Source: Glacieibacterium sp965200405 (lineage in GTDB: Bacteria; Pseudomonadota; Alphaproteobacteria; Sphingomonadales; Sphingomonadaceae). Taken from it: a stretch of 64,000 nt of DNA. The position numbers and the translations under genes were made by a program. The stretch covers positions 3,534,001 to 3,598,000 of the forward strand of contig NZ_OZ241356.1 of the NCBI RefSeq assembly GCF_965200405.1, written 5' to 3'. Below are positions 29,082 through 39,200 of the stretch, piece after piece (the stretch's first letter is position 1; every line of letters starts with the position of its first letter). Below the pieces are notes generated by a model. The model was not told the origin of the DNA. It ran no database searches and saw only the letters and a list, made by a program, of their open reading frames with translations.

Positions 29082-30260
29082 TTAACGGGCCAAGGCGACG
29101 GGGCGGATCTTTTCGCCCGGACGAAGGAAGGCGGCGGCGCTGACCACGACCTTTTCGTTGCCGATCAAGCCGTGGGAGATGCCGACGCCCTGGTCGCTGA
29201 CCCGGCCGACCTTGATGCCGCGCCGCACGACGGTGCCGTCGCCGGAGATGACGTAGACGTAGCTGCCCTCGCTATCGACCTGGACGGCCGACTGCGGCAG
29301 CACCGGCTGGCTCGCCTCGCCGGCAGCGATGTTCGCGTTGGCAAAGGCACCGACGCGCAGGCCCGGGGCATAGGCCACCGCGATCCGCGCAATACCCTGC
29401 CGGCTGATGGCGTCGATAACCGGGTCGATCAGCCAGATTCGGCCGTGATATGCGGTAGCCGAGCCGACCGGGCTGACTTCGGCGGGCATCCCAACCTTCA
29501 GCCGCGCCATGTCCTGCTCGGCAACCTGGGCCCGCATCTCCAGGATGCCACCCTCGGCAATCCGGAACAGCGCGGTGCTGCCGGAACCGACGACCTGACC
29601 CGCCTCGACGTTACGCGCCAGCACCAGCCCAGCGGCAGGAGCCCGCACGTCGAGCCGGCCCAGTCGCGCCTGTGCCTCGCCGTACTGCGCCTTGGCCAGT
29701 TCGACCTTCGCCAGCGCGGCATCGCGCGTCGCCGTCTTGCGATCGATATCGGCCTTGGCGATGAAGCCCTTGCCAACCAGCTTGCCGGCACGATCGAGCT
29801 CCGACTGGCCGATTGCCGCATCCGCGCGGGCACTGGCGATCGTCGCGGCCATCTGCGCCAGCTGCTGGGTCTGGACGGTCTGGTCGATCCGCGCGAGCAC
29901 CTGGCCGGCTTTGACGAACTGCCCGGCATCGACCAGCACGGCGGTCACCAGCCCACCCTCACCCTGGACGCCGACCGGCATGTCGCGCCGCGCGGCGATG
30001 GAGCCGGTAACGCTGACCTGATCGGCGACGATGGAATGACCCGGCTCGATGACCGAAACCTGCGGCAAAGCAGCGGGCGTCTGCGCGATCGGCTTGGCAC
30101 GGCCATAGTATGACCAGGCGGCAATCACCGCCACCAGAACCAGCGCGATCACCAGCGGCACAAGCCAGCGCCGGCGGCCGGCGGGCCTGACGTCATTCTC
30201 ATCCAGCCGATAGGGCTGGGCGGTGATTTCAGGGCCGATAGGGTTATGCATATTCATCAA
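29082..30260 (-). CDS. RND efflux periplasmic adaptor subunit
   Basis: This 392-residue membrane fusion protein links an RND permease to an outer-membrane channel. A single N-terminal membrane helix lies near residues 34-52 (WLVPLVIALVLVAVIAAWSYY). The lipoyl half-motifs are GEGGLVTAVLVDAGQFVKAGQVLARID near 100-126 and LDVRAPAAGLVLARNVEAGQVV near 199-220. They flank a helical hairpin of 60-70 residues, with beta-barrel and membrane-proximal domains after that. The ATG at 30260 is followed by a second at 30257. A 13-base palindrome (30286-30298) in the upstream region may be an operator. The GlsB-type gene is divergent. Confidence 0.92.
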   Translation of the reverse strand: MMNMHNPIGPEITAQPYRLDENDVRPAGRRRWLVPLVIALVLVAVIAAWSYYGRAKPIAQTPAALPQVSVIEPGHSIVADQVSVTGSIAARRDMPVGVQGEGGLVTAVLVDAGQFVKAGQVLARIDQTVQTQQLAQMAATIASARADAAIGQSELDRAGKLVGKGFIAKADIDRKTATRDAALAKVELAKAQYGEAQARLGRLDVRAPAAGLVLARNVEAGQVVGSGSTALFRIAEGGILEMRAQVAEQDMARLKVGMPAEVSPVGSATAYHGRIWLIDPVIDAISRQGIARIAVAYAPGLRVGAFANANIAAGEASQPVLPQSAVQVDSEGSYVYVISGDGTVVRRGIKVGRVSDQGVGISHGLIGNEKVVVSAAAFLRPGEKIRPVALAR

Positions 30261-30285
30261 TAACGTCCGTGCCCACTTGAAGCCA

Positions 30286-30298
30286 CTGTGTTACACAG
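30286..30298. promoter_or_regulatory. possible operator upstream of the RND adaptor gene
   Basis: CTGTGT-T-ACACAG is a perfect 6-base inverted repeat around one base, 25 bases upstream of the adaptor ATG. It resembles short TetR-type operators, but no tetR gene is adjacent. Confidence 0.35.
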
Positions 30299-30452
30299 AT
30301 AACGCACCGCGGCAAGCGCATATAGCGCGAATCCACCACGCTGCGAAGTGCGCGACAGCAACACACCGCCCTCGCAAATTATCATTTACATTCCATACCG
30401 GCACCTGAATCCGCTTCGCGCGTTTCACCGCTGCAACAATGGAGGCAGTTAC

Positions 30453-30722
30453 ATGGGTGGACACGGAATAATCGGCTGGATCATCATCGGTCTTATCGTC
30501 GGAGCGATCGCCAAGCTGTTGATGCCAGGCCGCGATCCGGGTGGCTGGATTGTCACCATATTGATCGGCATCGCGGGTTCGCTGATCGCCGGCTGGGGCG
30601 GTTCGCACCTGTTCGGCTGGTACGCTGATGGCAGCGCGCCCGGCTGGATTGCATCGATCATCGGCGCGGTAATCCTGCTGGCGATCTACCGGATGGTCAT
30701 AGGCCGCCGCGACGTCGTCTAG
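30453..30722 (+). CDS. GlsB/YeaQ/YmgE family stress-response membrane protein
   Basis: This 89-residue protein has three hydrophobic segments separated by glycine-rich turns. It starts GHGIIGWIIIGLIVGAIAKLLMPGRDPGG, the hallmark of transglycosylase-associated (GlsB/YeaQ) proteins. GWIVTILIGIAGSLIAGWGG and IASIIGAVILLAIYRMVIGRR follow. Members are small inner-membrane proteins of unclear function linked to stress. A GGAGG ribosome binding site lies upstream of the ATG at 30453. A strong intrinsic terminator at 30771-30809 ends the transcript. Confidence 0.9.
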   Translation: MGGHGIIGWIIIGLIVGAIAKLLMPGRDPGGWIVTILIGIAGSLIAGWGGSHLFGWYADGSAPGWIASIIGAVILLAIYRMVIGRRDVV

Positions 30723-30770
30723 ACAACTCGTTGCGGGCGCATTCATACGTCCGCAATCTTAACCTGAATA

Positions 30771-30809
30771 GATGCCGCCATCCCGCTAGGGTCGGCGGCA
30801 TCTTTTTTT
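30771..30809 (+). terminator. intrinsic terminator after the GlsB-type gene
   Basis: A 9-base stem GATGCCGCC / GGCGGCATC with a 14-base loop is followed directly by seven T residues (30803-30809). It lies between the GlsB stop and the SIMPL gene ribosome binding site. Confidence 0.88.
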
Positions 30810-30819
30810 GGAGTAGGAT

Positions 30820-31530
30820 ATGTCGATGAGCAAAATCCTGTTGGCAGCGGCTGTACTCGCCGCTGTTCCGGCAGGCGCACAGCAGACGCTGCAACTCGCG
30901 CCCGCAGTGACGACCTTGTCGGTTTCTGCTGAAGGCCGGTCTTTACGGGCGCCCGATGTGGTCGACCTCTCCGGCGGCGTGATTACCACCGCGGCGACTG
31001 CTGCCCAGGCGATGGCATTCAACGCGACGAGAATGACGGCGGTAGTCGCTGCAATTCGACGTGCCGGAGTTGCGGAGCGGGACATCCAGACTGCAGGCCT
31101 CAACCTTCAACCGCAGTATAAATACGCTGACAATCAGCCGCCGCTGCTCACTGGCTATCAGGCAAGCAACACCGTCAGCCTGCGCCTTCGCAAAATCGAT
31201 CAGGCCGGCAAGCTGCTCGACACGTTGGTCGGCGCCGGCGCCAACTCGATTTCCGGACCAAACTTCCGCGTCGATGCCGCCGATGCCGCGCTTGACGAGG
31301 CACGTACCCAAGCTGTTGCGACCGCCCGCAGCCGCGCGGAACTTTATGCCCGTGCTGCCGGCCTAAAGATAAAGCGGATCTTGACGATATCAGAAAGCGG
31401 CGGCGACCAGCCCCGCCCGATGCCTATGATGATGGCTCGCTCGATGAAGATGGAAGCTGCTGATACGCCGGTCGTTCCTGGCGAGGTGACTCTCTCGATT
31501 ACTGTCAATGTGACGTTCGAACTGGAATAG
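30820..31530 (+). CDS. SIMPL domain (DUF541) exported protein
   Basis: This 236-residue protein is a periplasmic SIMPL-domain protein. An N-terminal signal (KILLAAAVLAAVPAGA) precedes the domain: LSVSAEGRSLRAPDVVDLSGGVIT, MTAVVAAIRRAGVAERDIQTAGLNLQPQYKY, GYQASNTVSLRLRKID, and NSISGPNFRVD followed by EARTQAVATARSRAELYARAAGLKI. Relatives include E. coli YggE; some have been linked to oxidative stress. Two ATG codons (30820 and 30826) are possible. The 3' end overlaps the convergent outer-membrane channel gene by 26 bases. Confidence 0.9.
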   Translation: MSMSKILLAAAVLAAVPAGAQQTLQLAPAVTTLSVSAEGRSLRAPDVVDLSGGVITTAATAAQAMAFNATRMTAVVAAIRRAGVAERDIQTAGLNLQPQYKYADNQPPLLTGYQASNTVSLRLRKIDQAGKLLDTLVGAGANSISGPNFRVDAADAALDEARTQAVATARSRAELYARAAGLKIKRILTISESGGDQPRPMPMMMARSMKMEAADTPVVPGEVTLSITVNVTFELE

Positions 31531-32998
31531 CAGCGTCGGACCAGCCGCCACCGAGCGATTGTACAAGCGTCACGGCAGCGGCTTGACGGTCGCGGGTGGC
31601 AGCGACCAGCGTCAAACGCGCGTTCAGCGCTTGAGTCTGGAGAGTGATCACGTCGGTGAAAGCGATCAACCCTGCCTTGTACTGATTGATAGCAATTGCT
31701 TCGGCCCGATCAGCGGCGACCGAAGCATCTCGGCGCAATAGTTCCTCGCGAGCCAGCACATCGACCGCAGACAGGTTGTTCTCGACCTCCCCAAGCGCGG
31801 TCAGAACTGTCTGACGGTAAGCGGCGACATTCTGCGCATAAACGGCGCGTGCTTGCTCCACACGAGCCCTTCGGGCTCCGAAGTCAAGAATGGTCTGCGC
31901 CACGGACGCCCCAAACGACCAGAAATTAGCGCCCGCAGCAAACAATCCTCCAAGTCCGCTGGCCGAGGTGTTGCCGGATGCTGTCAGCGACAGACTGGGG
32001 AAAAACGCCGCGGTAGCGACACCGATACTGGCATTTGCCGAAGCCGCCCGACGTTCGGCCGACGCCACGTCAGGACGCCGTTCTGCGAGTGTTGACGGCA
32101 GCACAGCGGCAACCTGCGGTACGATCGGACGCCATTCAGCAAGTGCGATGCGGAATGTCGACGGGTTCTCACCTACCAAGACAGCGATGGCGTTCTCGTA
32201 TGTTGCACGCTGCCGCTCAAGGTCGACCGCGTTGGCCTGTGCGGTCTTAAGTTGTGCCTGCGCCTGCACCAAGTCCGCGCGTGCCGACACTCCTGCGTTG
32301 TAGCGGTTCGTGGTGATCGTCAAGTTGCGCTCGTAAGCTGCGGTCGTCTCGGCGTAGAGCACCGCCTGCGCGTCCAGTCCGCGTAGAGCGACATAGTTGG
32401 TGGCAAGGTCTCCCTGGGCGGCTAGGATGACGTTTCCAAGGTCGGCGGCGCTTGCCTCAGCCTGATCGCGCGCGCCCTCGATGCTGCGGCGGACTGAGCC
32501 AAACAAGTCAGGTACCCAGCTGGCATTTGCCCCAAGGGCGAAGCGCGCCCGGGCGCCGCTGCCGGTACTGATTGTGGTCGCGCCGCCGCCAGTGTTGATG
32601 ACATTGCCGCCGCCGGAGCCGCCGCCACTATAGGTTCCGCCGCCCGTGATACCGATCGTCGGGAATAGCGCAGCGCGGTTTTCGCGGACGAGGGCCTGCG
32701 CCTGTTCAAATGCCCCGATCGCCTGAGCAACATTCTGGTTGGCGCGCGGAACGCGAGCTTCAAGGTCGTTGAGGACAGGGTCGCCGAACATCGACCACCA
32801 TTCGGCGCGTGGCTTGTCATCTGACGGTTGGGCCGGGACCCAGCCCGGCGCGGCCTTCCATGTGGCGGGGGCAACGGCGGCGACGGTTGCCGGTCGGCGG
32901 TAGTCAGGCCCGACGGTGCAGGCGGCGAGAGTGCTGACGATCGTCAAAGCCAGCACCCGGCGCGCAGCCGTCGACGAGCGGATCATCGGCATTTCCAT
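31505..32998 (-). CDS. RND efflux outer-membrane lipoprotein channel (NodT/OprM family)
   Basis: This 497-residue TolC-like channel lets substrate cross the outer membrane. A lipoprotein signal with lipobox-like LAAC (near residue 26) precedes TVGPDYRRP, the NodT-family opening. Two OEP repeats follow, with ANQNVAQAIGAFEQAQALVREN, NASWVPDLFGSVRRSIEGARDQAEAS and LAERRPDVASAERRAASANASIGVA as signatures. The ATG at 32998 lies one base after the stop of the upstream permease gene, so it is the last gene of the mdtA-mdtB-mdtC-like operon. Its third-position base use is less GC-rich than that of the permeases. Confidence 0.93.
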   Translation of the reverse strand: MEMPMIRSSTAARRVLALTIVSTLAACTVGPDYRRPATVAAVAPATWKAAPGWVPAQPSDDKPRAEWWSMFGDPVLNDLEARVPRANQNVAQAIGAFEQAQALVRENRAALFPTIGITGGGTYSGGGSGGGNVINTGGGATTISTGSGARARFALGANASWVPDLFGSVRRSIEGARDQAEASAADLGNVILAAQGDLATNYVALRGLDAQAVLYAETTAAYERNLTITTNRYNAGVSARADLVQAQAQLKTAQANAVDLERQRATYENAIAVLVGENPSTFRIALAEWRPIVPQVAAVLPSTLAERRPDVASAERRAASANASIGVATAAFFPSLSLTASGNTSASGLGGLFAAGANFWSFGASVAQTILDFGARRARVEQARAVYAQNVAAYRQTVLTALGEVENNLSAVDVLAREELLRRDASVAADRAEAIAINQYKAGLIAFTDVITLQTQALNARLTLVAATRDRQAAAVTLVQSLGGGWSDAAIPVRTSH

Positions 32999-32999
32999 A

Positions 33000-35900
33000 T
33001 CAGGCAGCCACCGCGACGCCGCGGAGCTCGCGGGGTGAGCGGCTGCGAAAGCGATCGAGGGCGAGGTAGATCGCCGGCGTGGTCAAAAGCGTGAGCATCT
33101 GGCTGACGATAAGGCCCCCGACGATGGCGACGCCGAGTGGCTGGCGCAATTCTGCGCCTTCGCCGAAACCGATTGCCAGGGGCACGGCGCCGAGGAGGGC
33201 GGCGAGCGTCGTCATGATGATCGGGCGGAAGCGGCGCAGCGATGCTTCGCGGATTGCTTCCCGGGGAGTCATGCCCTGGTTGCGTTCGGCTTCGAGCGCG
33301 AAGTCGATGATGAGTATGGCATTCTTTTTGACGATGCCGATGAGCAGGATGATGCCGATCAAGGCGATGATGTCGAACTCCATTCCGGCGAGGAGCAGGG
33401 CGATGACTGCGCCGACTCCGGCGGAGGGGAGAGTGGAGAGTACGGTGAGCGGGTGGATCAGGCTTTCGTACAGCATTCCCAAGACGATATAGATCACCAC
33501 CAGTGCTGCAAGGATGAGCAGCGGGGTCGATTTGTTGCTGTCTTCAAAGGCCTTGGCGGTGCCGGCGAAGGTGCCGACGACGTTGGATGGGAAGGCGAGC
33601 CGAGCTTCGGCGGCGGCGATCGCGGTCTTGGCCTGGCTGAGGCTGGTGCCGGGCGCCAGGTTGAAGCTGATCGTCGTCGCGGGCGAGCCGTCCTGGTGGT
33701 TGACCGAGGTCGCCGTCGGGCGCTGGCTGAAGCGGGCGAAGGTCGACAGCGGCACCATCGTCGTCCGGGCGCCGCTGAGCGCGCTGCCGGTGGAGGCCGC
33801 ACCCGCCTGCCCGGCGCTGCCGCCGGGTACGGCGACGGGCTGGCCGGAGGTCGAGGCGGATAGCGCGTCGGCCGCGGCGGCGACGGCGGTGCCGGTGGTG
33901 GTGACGGCGGCGCGGGCGGGGACATAGACGCCCTTCAGCGCCTCGGGCGAGCCGGCGAACTCCGGCGCGACGCCCATCACGACATGGTATTGGTTGAGGG
34001 CGCGGTAGATCGTCGAGACCTGGCGCTGCCCGAAGGCGTCGTACAGCGCATTGTCGACGTCGCGCGCCGTGATGCCCAGCCGCCCAGCGCGCGAATGGTC
34101 GACATCGACATAGGCCTCGACGCCGCTGAGCTGCTGGTCGGAATCGACGTCGGTAAGCAGCGGCTCGGTCTTGAGCTGCTCTGCCAGCCGCCGGGCGCTG
34201 GTGGCGAGCAGGTCGGTGTCGTCGCTCTCCAGAGTGTATTGATAGCCCGAGTTCGACTGGCGCCCGCCGATGCGGACATCCTGCACCGGCGTCAGGAAGG
34301 TCGCGGCACCGGTAACGCGCGCCAGCTTGGGGCGCAGCCGCTTGATGACGGCGGCGCTGTCGTCCTTGCGCTCGGAGCGGGGCTTGAGCTGGACCTGCAT
34401 GAAGCCGCCGCCGGCGCGACCGCCACCGGTGAAGCCGACCACTGTCGAGACGGCGGGATCGTGGCGGACGATGTCGACGATCTGCTTGAGCTTGCCGCGG
34501 ATCGCCTGGAAGCTGATGCTCTGGTCGGTCCGCAGCCCGCCCTGCAGCTGGCCGGTATCCTGCTGCGGGAAAAAGCCTTTCGGAATGGCGACATACAGAT
34601 AGACGTTGAAGGCCAGCGTCGCGAAAAGGATGACCACGACCAGCCCGACGTGGCTCAGCGACCAGTCGAGCGCGACGGCATAGCGCCCCTCGACCCAGGC
34701 GAAGCGCCGCGCGAACCAGCCGGGCTTGGCAGGCTCGGGCGCGTCGGCGGCCGGGACCGGCTTGTCGCGCTGCTTGAGCAGCAGCGCTGCCAGCATCGGC
34801 GTCGCGGTCAGCGAGATGACCAACGAGATCAGCACCGCCGCCGACAGGGTGATGGCGAATTCGCGGAACAGCCGCCCGACGATGCCGCCCATGAACAGCA
34901 GCGGGATGAACACCGCGACCAGGCTGATCGAGATCGAGATGACGGTGAAGCCGACTTCCTTGGCGCCCTTCAGCGCCGCATCGAACGGCTTCATGCCCTT
35001 TTCGACGTAGCGGCTGATGTTCTCCAGCACGACGATGGCGTCGTCGACGACGAAGCCGGTGGCGACCGTCAGCGCCATCAGCGACAGGTTGTTGAGCGAG
35101 AAGCCGAGCAGCCACATCACCCCCAGCGTGCCGGCCAGCGAGGCGACGACCGCGACCGCCGGCACCACCGTCGCGCGCCACGAGCCGAGGAAAATGCTGA
35201 CCACCGCGACGACCAGCAGGGTGGCGATCAGCAGCGTGATCTCGACCTCGCGCAGCGAGGCGCGGATGGTGATGGTGCGGTCCGATGCGACCTGCAGGTC
35301 GACGTCGCCGGGGAGCGCCGAGCGCAGCGTCGGCAACTGGCGCTTCACCGCGTCGACGGTGGCGATGATGTTGGCACCGGGCTGGCGGCTGATGATCGCG
35401 ACGACCGAGGGCTCGCCGTTGAACAGGCCGGTGGTGCGGGTGTCCTCGACCGAGTCCGTGACGCTGGCGATGTCGTCGAGGCGGACGGCGGCGCCGTTGC
35501 GATAGGCGATCGGCAGGTCGCGGTAGTCGGCGGCGGTGATGCCCTGGTCGTTGGTGTAGATCTGCAGATGGGTGCCGCCGCTCTCGACCGAGCCCTTGGG
35601 ACGGTTGGCGTTCGACGACTGGATCGCGGCGCGCACGTCCTCCAGCGCGATGCCATAGGATGCGAGCTGCGTCGGGTTGAGCTCGACCCGCACGGCGGGC
35701 AGCGAGCCGCCGCCGAGCTCGACATCGCCGACGCCCTCGACCTGGAGCAACTGTTGCTGGAGCACGGTGGCGACGGCGTCGTAGATCTGGCCGGGCGAGC
35801 GCGTCTTGGAGGTCAGCGCCAGGATCATGATCGGCGCGTCGGCGGGGTTGACCTTGCGGTAGGTCGGGTTGGAGCGCAGCGTCGACGGCAGGTAGGCGCG

Positions 35901-36245
35901 GGCGGCGTTGATCGCCGCCTGGACGTCGCGCGCGGCGCCGTCGATTTCGCGGCCGAGGTTGAACTGCAGGGTGATGCGGGCGCTGCCGAGACCGCTGTTG
36001 GAGGTCATTTCCGTGACGTCGGCAATGGTGCCGAGGCGGCGTTCGAGCGGCGTCGCGACGCTGGTCGCCATGGTGTCGGGGCTGGCGCCGGGCAGGCTGG
36101 CGCTGACCGAGACGGTCGGGAAGTCGACCTGCGGCAGCGGCGAGATCGGCAGCACGAAGAACGCCGCGATGCCCGCGAGCAACAGCCCGACAAGCAGCAG
36201 GATCGTGCCGATCGGCCGGCTGACGAAGGGCGCCGACAGGTTCAT
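33000..36245 (-). CDS. RND efflux permease, MdtC-like
   Basis: This 1081-residue RND permease forms the second of two adjacent permeases. The start NLSAPFVSRPIGTILLLVGLLLAGIAAFFVLPISPLPQVDFPTV is MdtC-like. LPGASPDTMATSVATPLERRLG, TVATGFVVDDAIVVLENISRY with the helix 4 acidic pair, and GIILLIGIVKKNAILIIDFALE are family signatures. An Ala/Ser/Gly-rich stretch occurs in the second large periplasmic loop. The ATG at 36245 overlaps the upstream permease stop by four bases; the same frame remains open to 37322, but that part is shadow sequence. In MdtABC of E. coli the two permeases form a mixed trimer; the same is likely here. Confidence 0.92.
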   Translation of the reverse strand: MNLSAPFVSRPIGTILLLVGLLLAGIAAFFVLPISPLPQVDFPTVSVSASLPGASPDTMATSVATPLERRLGTIADVTEMTSNSGLGSARITLQFNLGREIDGAARDVQAAINAARAYLPSTLRSNPTYRKVNPADAPIMILALTSKTRSPGQIYDAVATVLQQQLLQVEGVGDVELGGGSLPAVRVELNPTQLASYGIALEDVRAAIQSSNANRPKGSVESGGTHLQIYTNDQGITAADYRDLPIAYRNGAAVRLDDIASVTDSVEDTRTTGLFNGEPSVVAIISRQPGANIIATVDAVKRQLPTLRSALPGDVDLQVASDRTITIRASLREVEITLLIATLLVVAVVSIFLGSWRATVVPAVAVVASLAGTLGVMWLLGFSLNNLSLMALTVATGFVVDDAIVVLENISRYVEKGMKPFDAALKGAKEVGFTVISISISLVAVFIPLLFMGGIVGRLFREFAITLSAAVLISLVISLTATPMLAALLLKQRDKPVPAADAPEPAKPGWFARRFAWVEGRYAVALDWSLSHVGLVVVILFATLAFNVYLYVAIPKGFFPQQDTGQLQGGLRTDQSISFQAIRGKLKQIVDIVRHDPAVSTVVGFTGGGRAGGGFMQVQLKPRSERKDDSAAVIKRLRPKLARVTGAATFLTPVQDVRIGGRQSNSGYQYTLESDDTDLLATSARRLAEQLKTEPLLTDVDSDQQLSGVEAYVDVDHSRAGRLGITARDVDNALYDAFGQRQVSTIYRALNQYHVVMGVAPEFAGSPEALKGVYVPARAAVTTTGTAVAAAADALSASTSGQPVAVPGGSAGQAGAASTGSALSGARTTMVPLSTFARFSQRPTATSVNHQDGSPATTISFNLAPGTSLSQAKTAIAAAEARLAFPSNVVGTFAGTAKAFEDSNKSTPLLILAALVVIYIVLGMLYESLIHPLTVLSTLPSAGVGAVIALLLAGMEFDIIALIGIILLIGIVKKNAILIIDFALEAERNQGMTPREAIREASLRRFRPIIMTTLAALLGAVPLAIGFGEGAELRQPLGVAIVGGLIVSQMLTLLTTPAIYLALDRFRSRSPRELRGVAVAA

Positions 36246-39200
36246 GCGGGACCCGCGGCCGGGCTGGCGACCGGTATCGGCTGCTCGCCGCGTCCGCCCC
36301 GCATCCGGGCGCCGAGACGGTCGAAGCCGAGGTAGATCACCGGCGTCGTGAACAGCGTCAGCAACTGGCTGACGATCAGGCCGCCGACGATGGCGATGCC
36401 GAGCGGGTGGCGGAGTTCGGACCCGGCGCCGGAGCCGAGCATCAACGGCAGCGCGCCGAAGATCGCCGCCATCGTCGTCATCAGGATCGGGCGGAAGCGC
36501 AGCAGCGCCGCCTGGCGGATCGCGTTGACCGGGTCCATGCCGTGGTTGCGTTCCGCGTCCAGCGCGAAGTCGATCATCATGATCGCGTTCTTCTTGACGA
36601 TGCCGATCAGCAGCACGAGCCCGATGATGCCGATGACCCCGAGGTCGTTGCCGGTCAGCCACAGGCCGAGCAGCGCGCCGAGGCCGGCGGACGGCAGCGT
36701 CGACAGGATGGTCACCGGATGGACCCAGCTTTCGTACAGGACGCCGAGAACGATATAGACGCAGACCACCGCCGCCAGGATCAGCCACAGCTGGTTGCCG
36801 AGCGCGCTGCGGAAGGCGTCGGCGGCCCCCAGGAAAGTCGTCGAGATCGCGGCGGGCATGCCGGCGCGTGCTTCCTCGGCGGTGATCGCATCGACCGCCT
36901 TGCCCAGCGAGACGCTGGGCGCGAGATCGAAGCCGATGGTCGCCGCGGGGAACTGCGCGACGCGGGCGACGGCGAGCGGCGACTGCGCCTGGGTCACCGT
37001 GGCGAAGGTCCCGAGCGGCACCGGCTGGCCCGACGACGACGGCACATAGAAGCGCGTCAGCGTGTCGGCCGAGGTCAACAGGCCCGGCGTCGCCTCCAGG
37101 ATGACGCGGTACTGGTTGGTCTGGGTGAAGATCGTCGAGATGATGCGCTGACCAAAGGCGTTGTACAGCGCCTCGTCGACGGCGCTGGCGGTGACGCCGA
37201 CGCGGGCGGCAGCGGCGCGGTCGATGGCGATGGTCAGCGCCGGGCCGGTGGCCGATCCGTCGGCGATAACGTTGCGCAACTGCGGCAGCTTGGCGAGGCG
37301 GGCCGCCAGCGTCTCCGACCATTTCCCGACGAGCGCCGGGTCGGCGCCCTGCAGCGAGAAGCGGAACTGCGTCGGCCCGGTCTCGGACTCGATCGTCAGG
37401 TCCTGTACCGGCTGGAGGTAAAGCTCCGCCCCCGCCACGTCGCGGGCGCGGCGAACCAGGCGCGACATCACCGCGGCCTGGCTGCCGGTGCGGTCGCCCT
37501 TGCTCTTGAGGTTGATCAGCAGCCGGCCGGAGTTGAGCGTCGAGTTCTGCCCGTCGACGCCGATGAAGGCGCTGAGCGACACGACGTCGGGATCGCGCAG
37601 CAGCGCCTGCGCCACCTGTCCCTGGATCATGCCGACGCGGGCGAACGAGGCGCCGGGGTCCATCCGCAGCACGCCCTGCAACTGGCCGGTGTCCTGCACC
37701 GGAAACAGGCCCTTGGGGATGACCACGTACAGCGCCACCGTCAGGCCCAGCGTCACCAGCGCGACGATCATCGTCAGCCCCTGCCGCGCCAGCACCCAGT
37801 CGAGGCCGCCTTCGTATTTATCGAGCAGCATCTGGAAACCACGCTGGCTGCGCGCCACGATGCCGTTGCCGCTGGGCTCCTTATGGTCCTTGAGCAGGCG
37901 CGCCGACATCATCGGCACCAGCGTCAGCGCGACGATCGCCGAGATGACGATGGTCACCGCCAGCGTCACTGCAAACTCGCGGAACAGCCGGCCGACGACG
38001 TCGCCCATGAACAGCAGCGGGATCAGCACCGCGATCAGCGACACGGTCAGCGAGATGATGGTGAAGCCGATCTGGCGCGCGCCTTCCAGCGCCGCCTCGA
38101 ACGGCCGCTTGCCCTCCTCGCGGAAGCGGCTGATGTTCTCGATGACGACGATGGCGTCGTCGACGACGAAGCCGGTGGCGATGGTCATCGCCATCAGCGT
38201 CAGATTGTTGAGGCTGTAGCCCAGCATGTACATCACGCCGCAGGTGCCGATGATCGACAGCGGCACCGACAGGCCGGCGATCAGCGTTGCCTGCCACGAG
38301 CCGAGAAACAGGAAGATCACCAGCACGACCAGCCCGACCGCGAACAGCAGCTCCAGCTGGGTATCGTGGACCGAGGCTCGGATGCCCTCGGTGCGGTCCG
38401 CCAGCAGGGTAATATGGACGTCGGCGGGCAGCTGCGCCTCGAGGTCGGGCAGGCGCAGCTTGATCTGCGCCACCGTCGAGATGACGTTGGCGCCGGGCTG
38501 GCGCTGGACGTCGACGATGATCGCGGGGGTATCGCCCATCAGCGCCGACAGCCGGGTGTTCTCGGCGCCGTCGACGATGGTGGCGACGTCGGACAGCCGC
38601 AGCGGCGCGTTGTTGCGATACGAAACGACGAGGTCGGCATAGTCCTGCGCCGTCGCCAGCTGATCGTTGGCGTTGATCGCATAGCTGCGCGTCGGGCCGT
38701 CGAAGCTGCCCTTGGCGGCGTTGGCATTGGCGTTGGCGATGGTCGTGCGGAGTTGCTCCATCGACAGTCCGTAGGATGCCAGCTGGGCGGTATTGACCTG
38801 GATGCGCACGGCGGGGCGCTGGCCGCCCGACAGGGTCACCAGTCCGACACCCGCGACCTGCGACAGCTTTTGCGCGATGCGCTCGTCCACCAGGTTCTGG
38901 ACCTCGGTCAGCGGCCGGGTGGCGGAGGTGACGCCGAGCGACAGCACCGGCGCGTCGGCCGGGTTGACCTTGGAATAGACCGGCGGTGCCGGCAGGTCGG
39001 CGGGCAGCAGCGACGATGCCGCATTGATCGCCGCCTGGACCTCCTGCTCCGCCACGTCCAGCGTGCCGGCCAGGCCGAATTGCAGGGTGATAGCCGAGGC
39101 GCCACCCGACGACACCGACGACATGCGCTTGAGGCCCGCCATCTGGCCGAACTGGCGCTCCAGCGGGCCGGTGACGGTGGCGCTCATCACCTCCGGGCTG

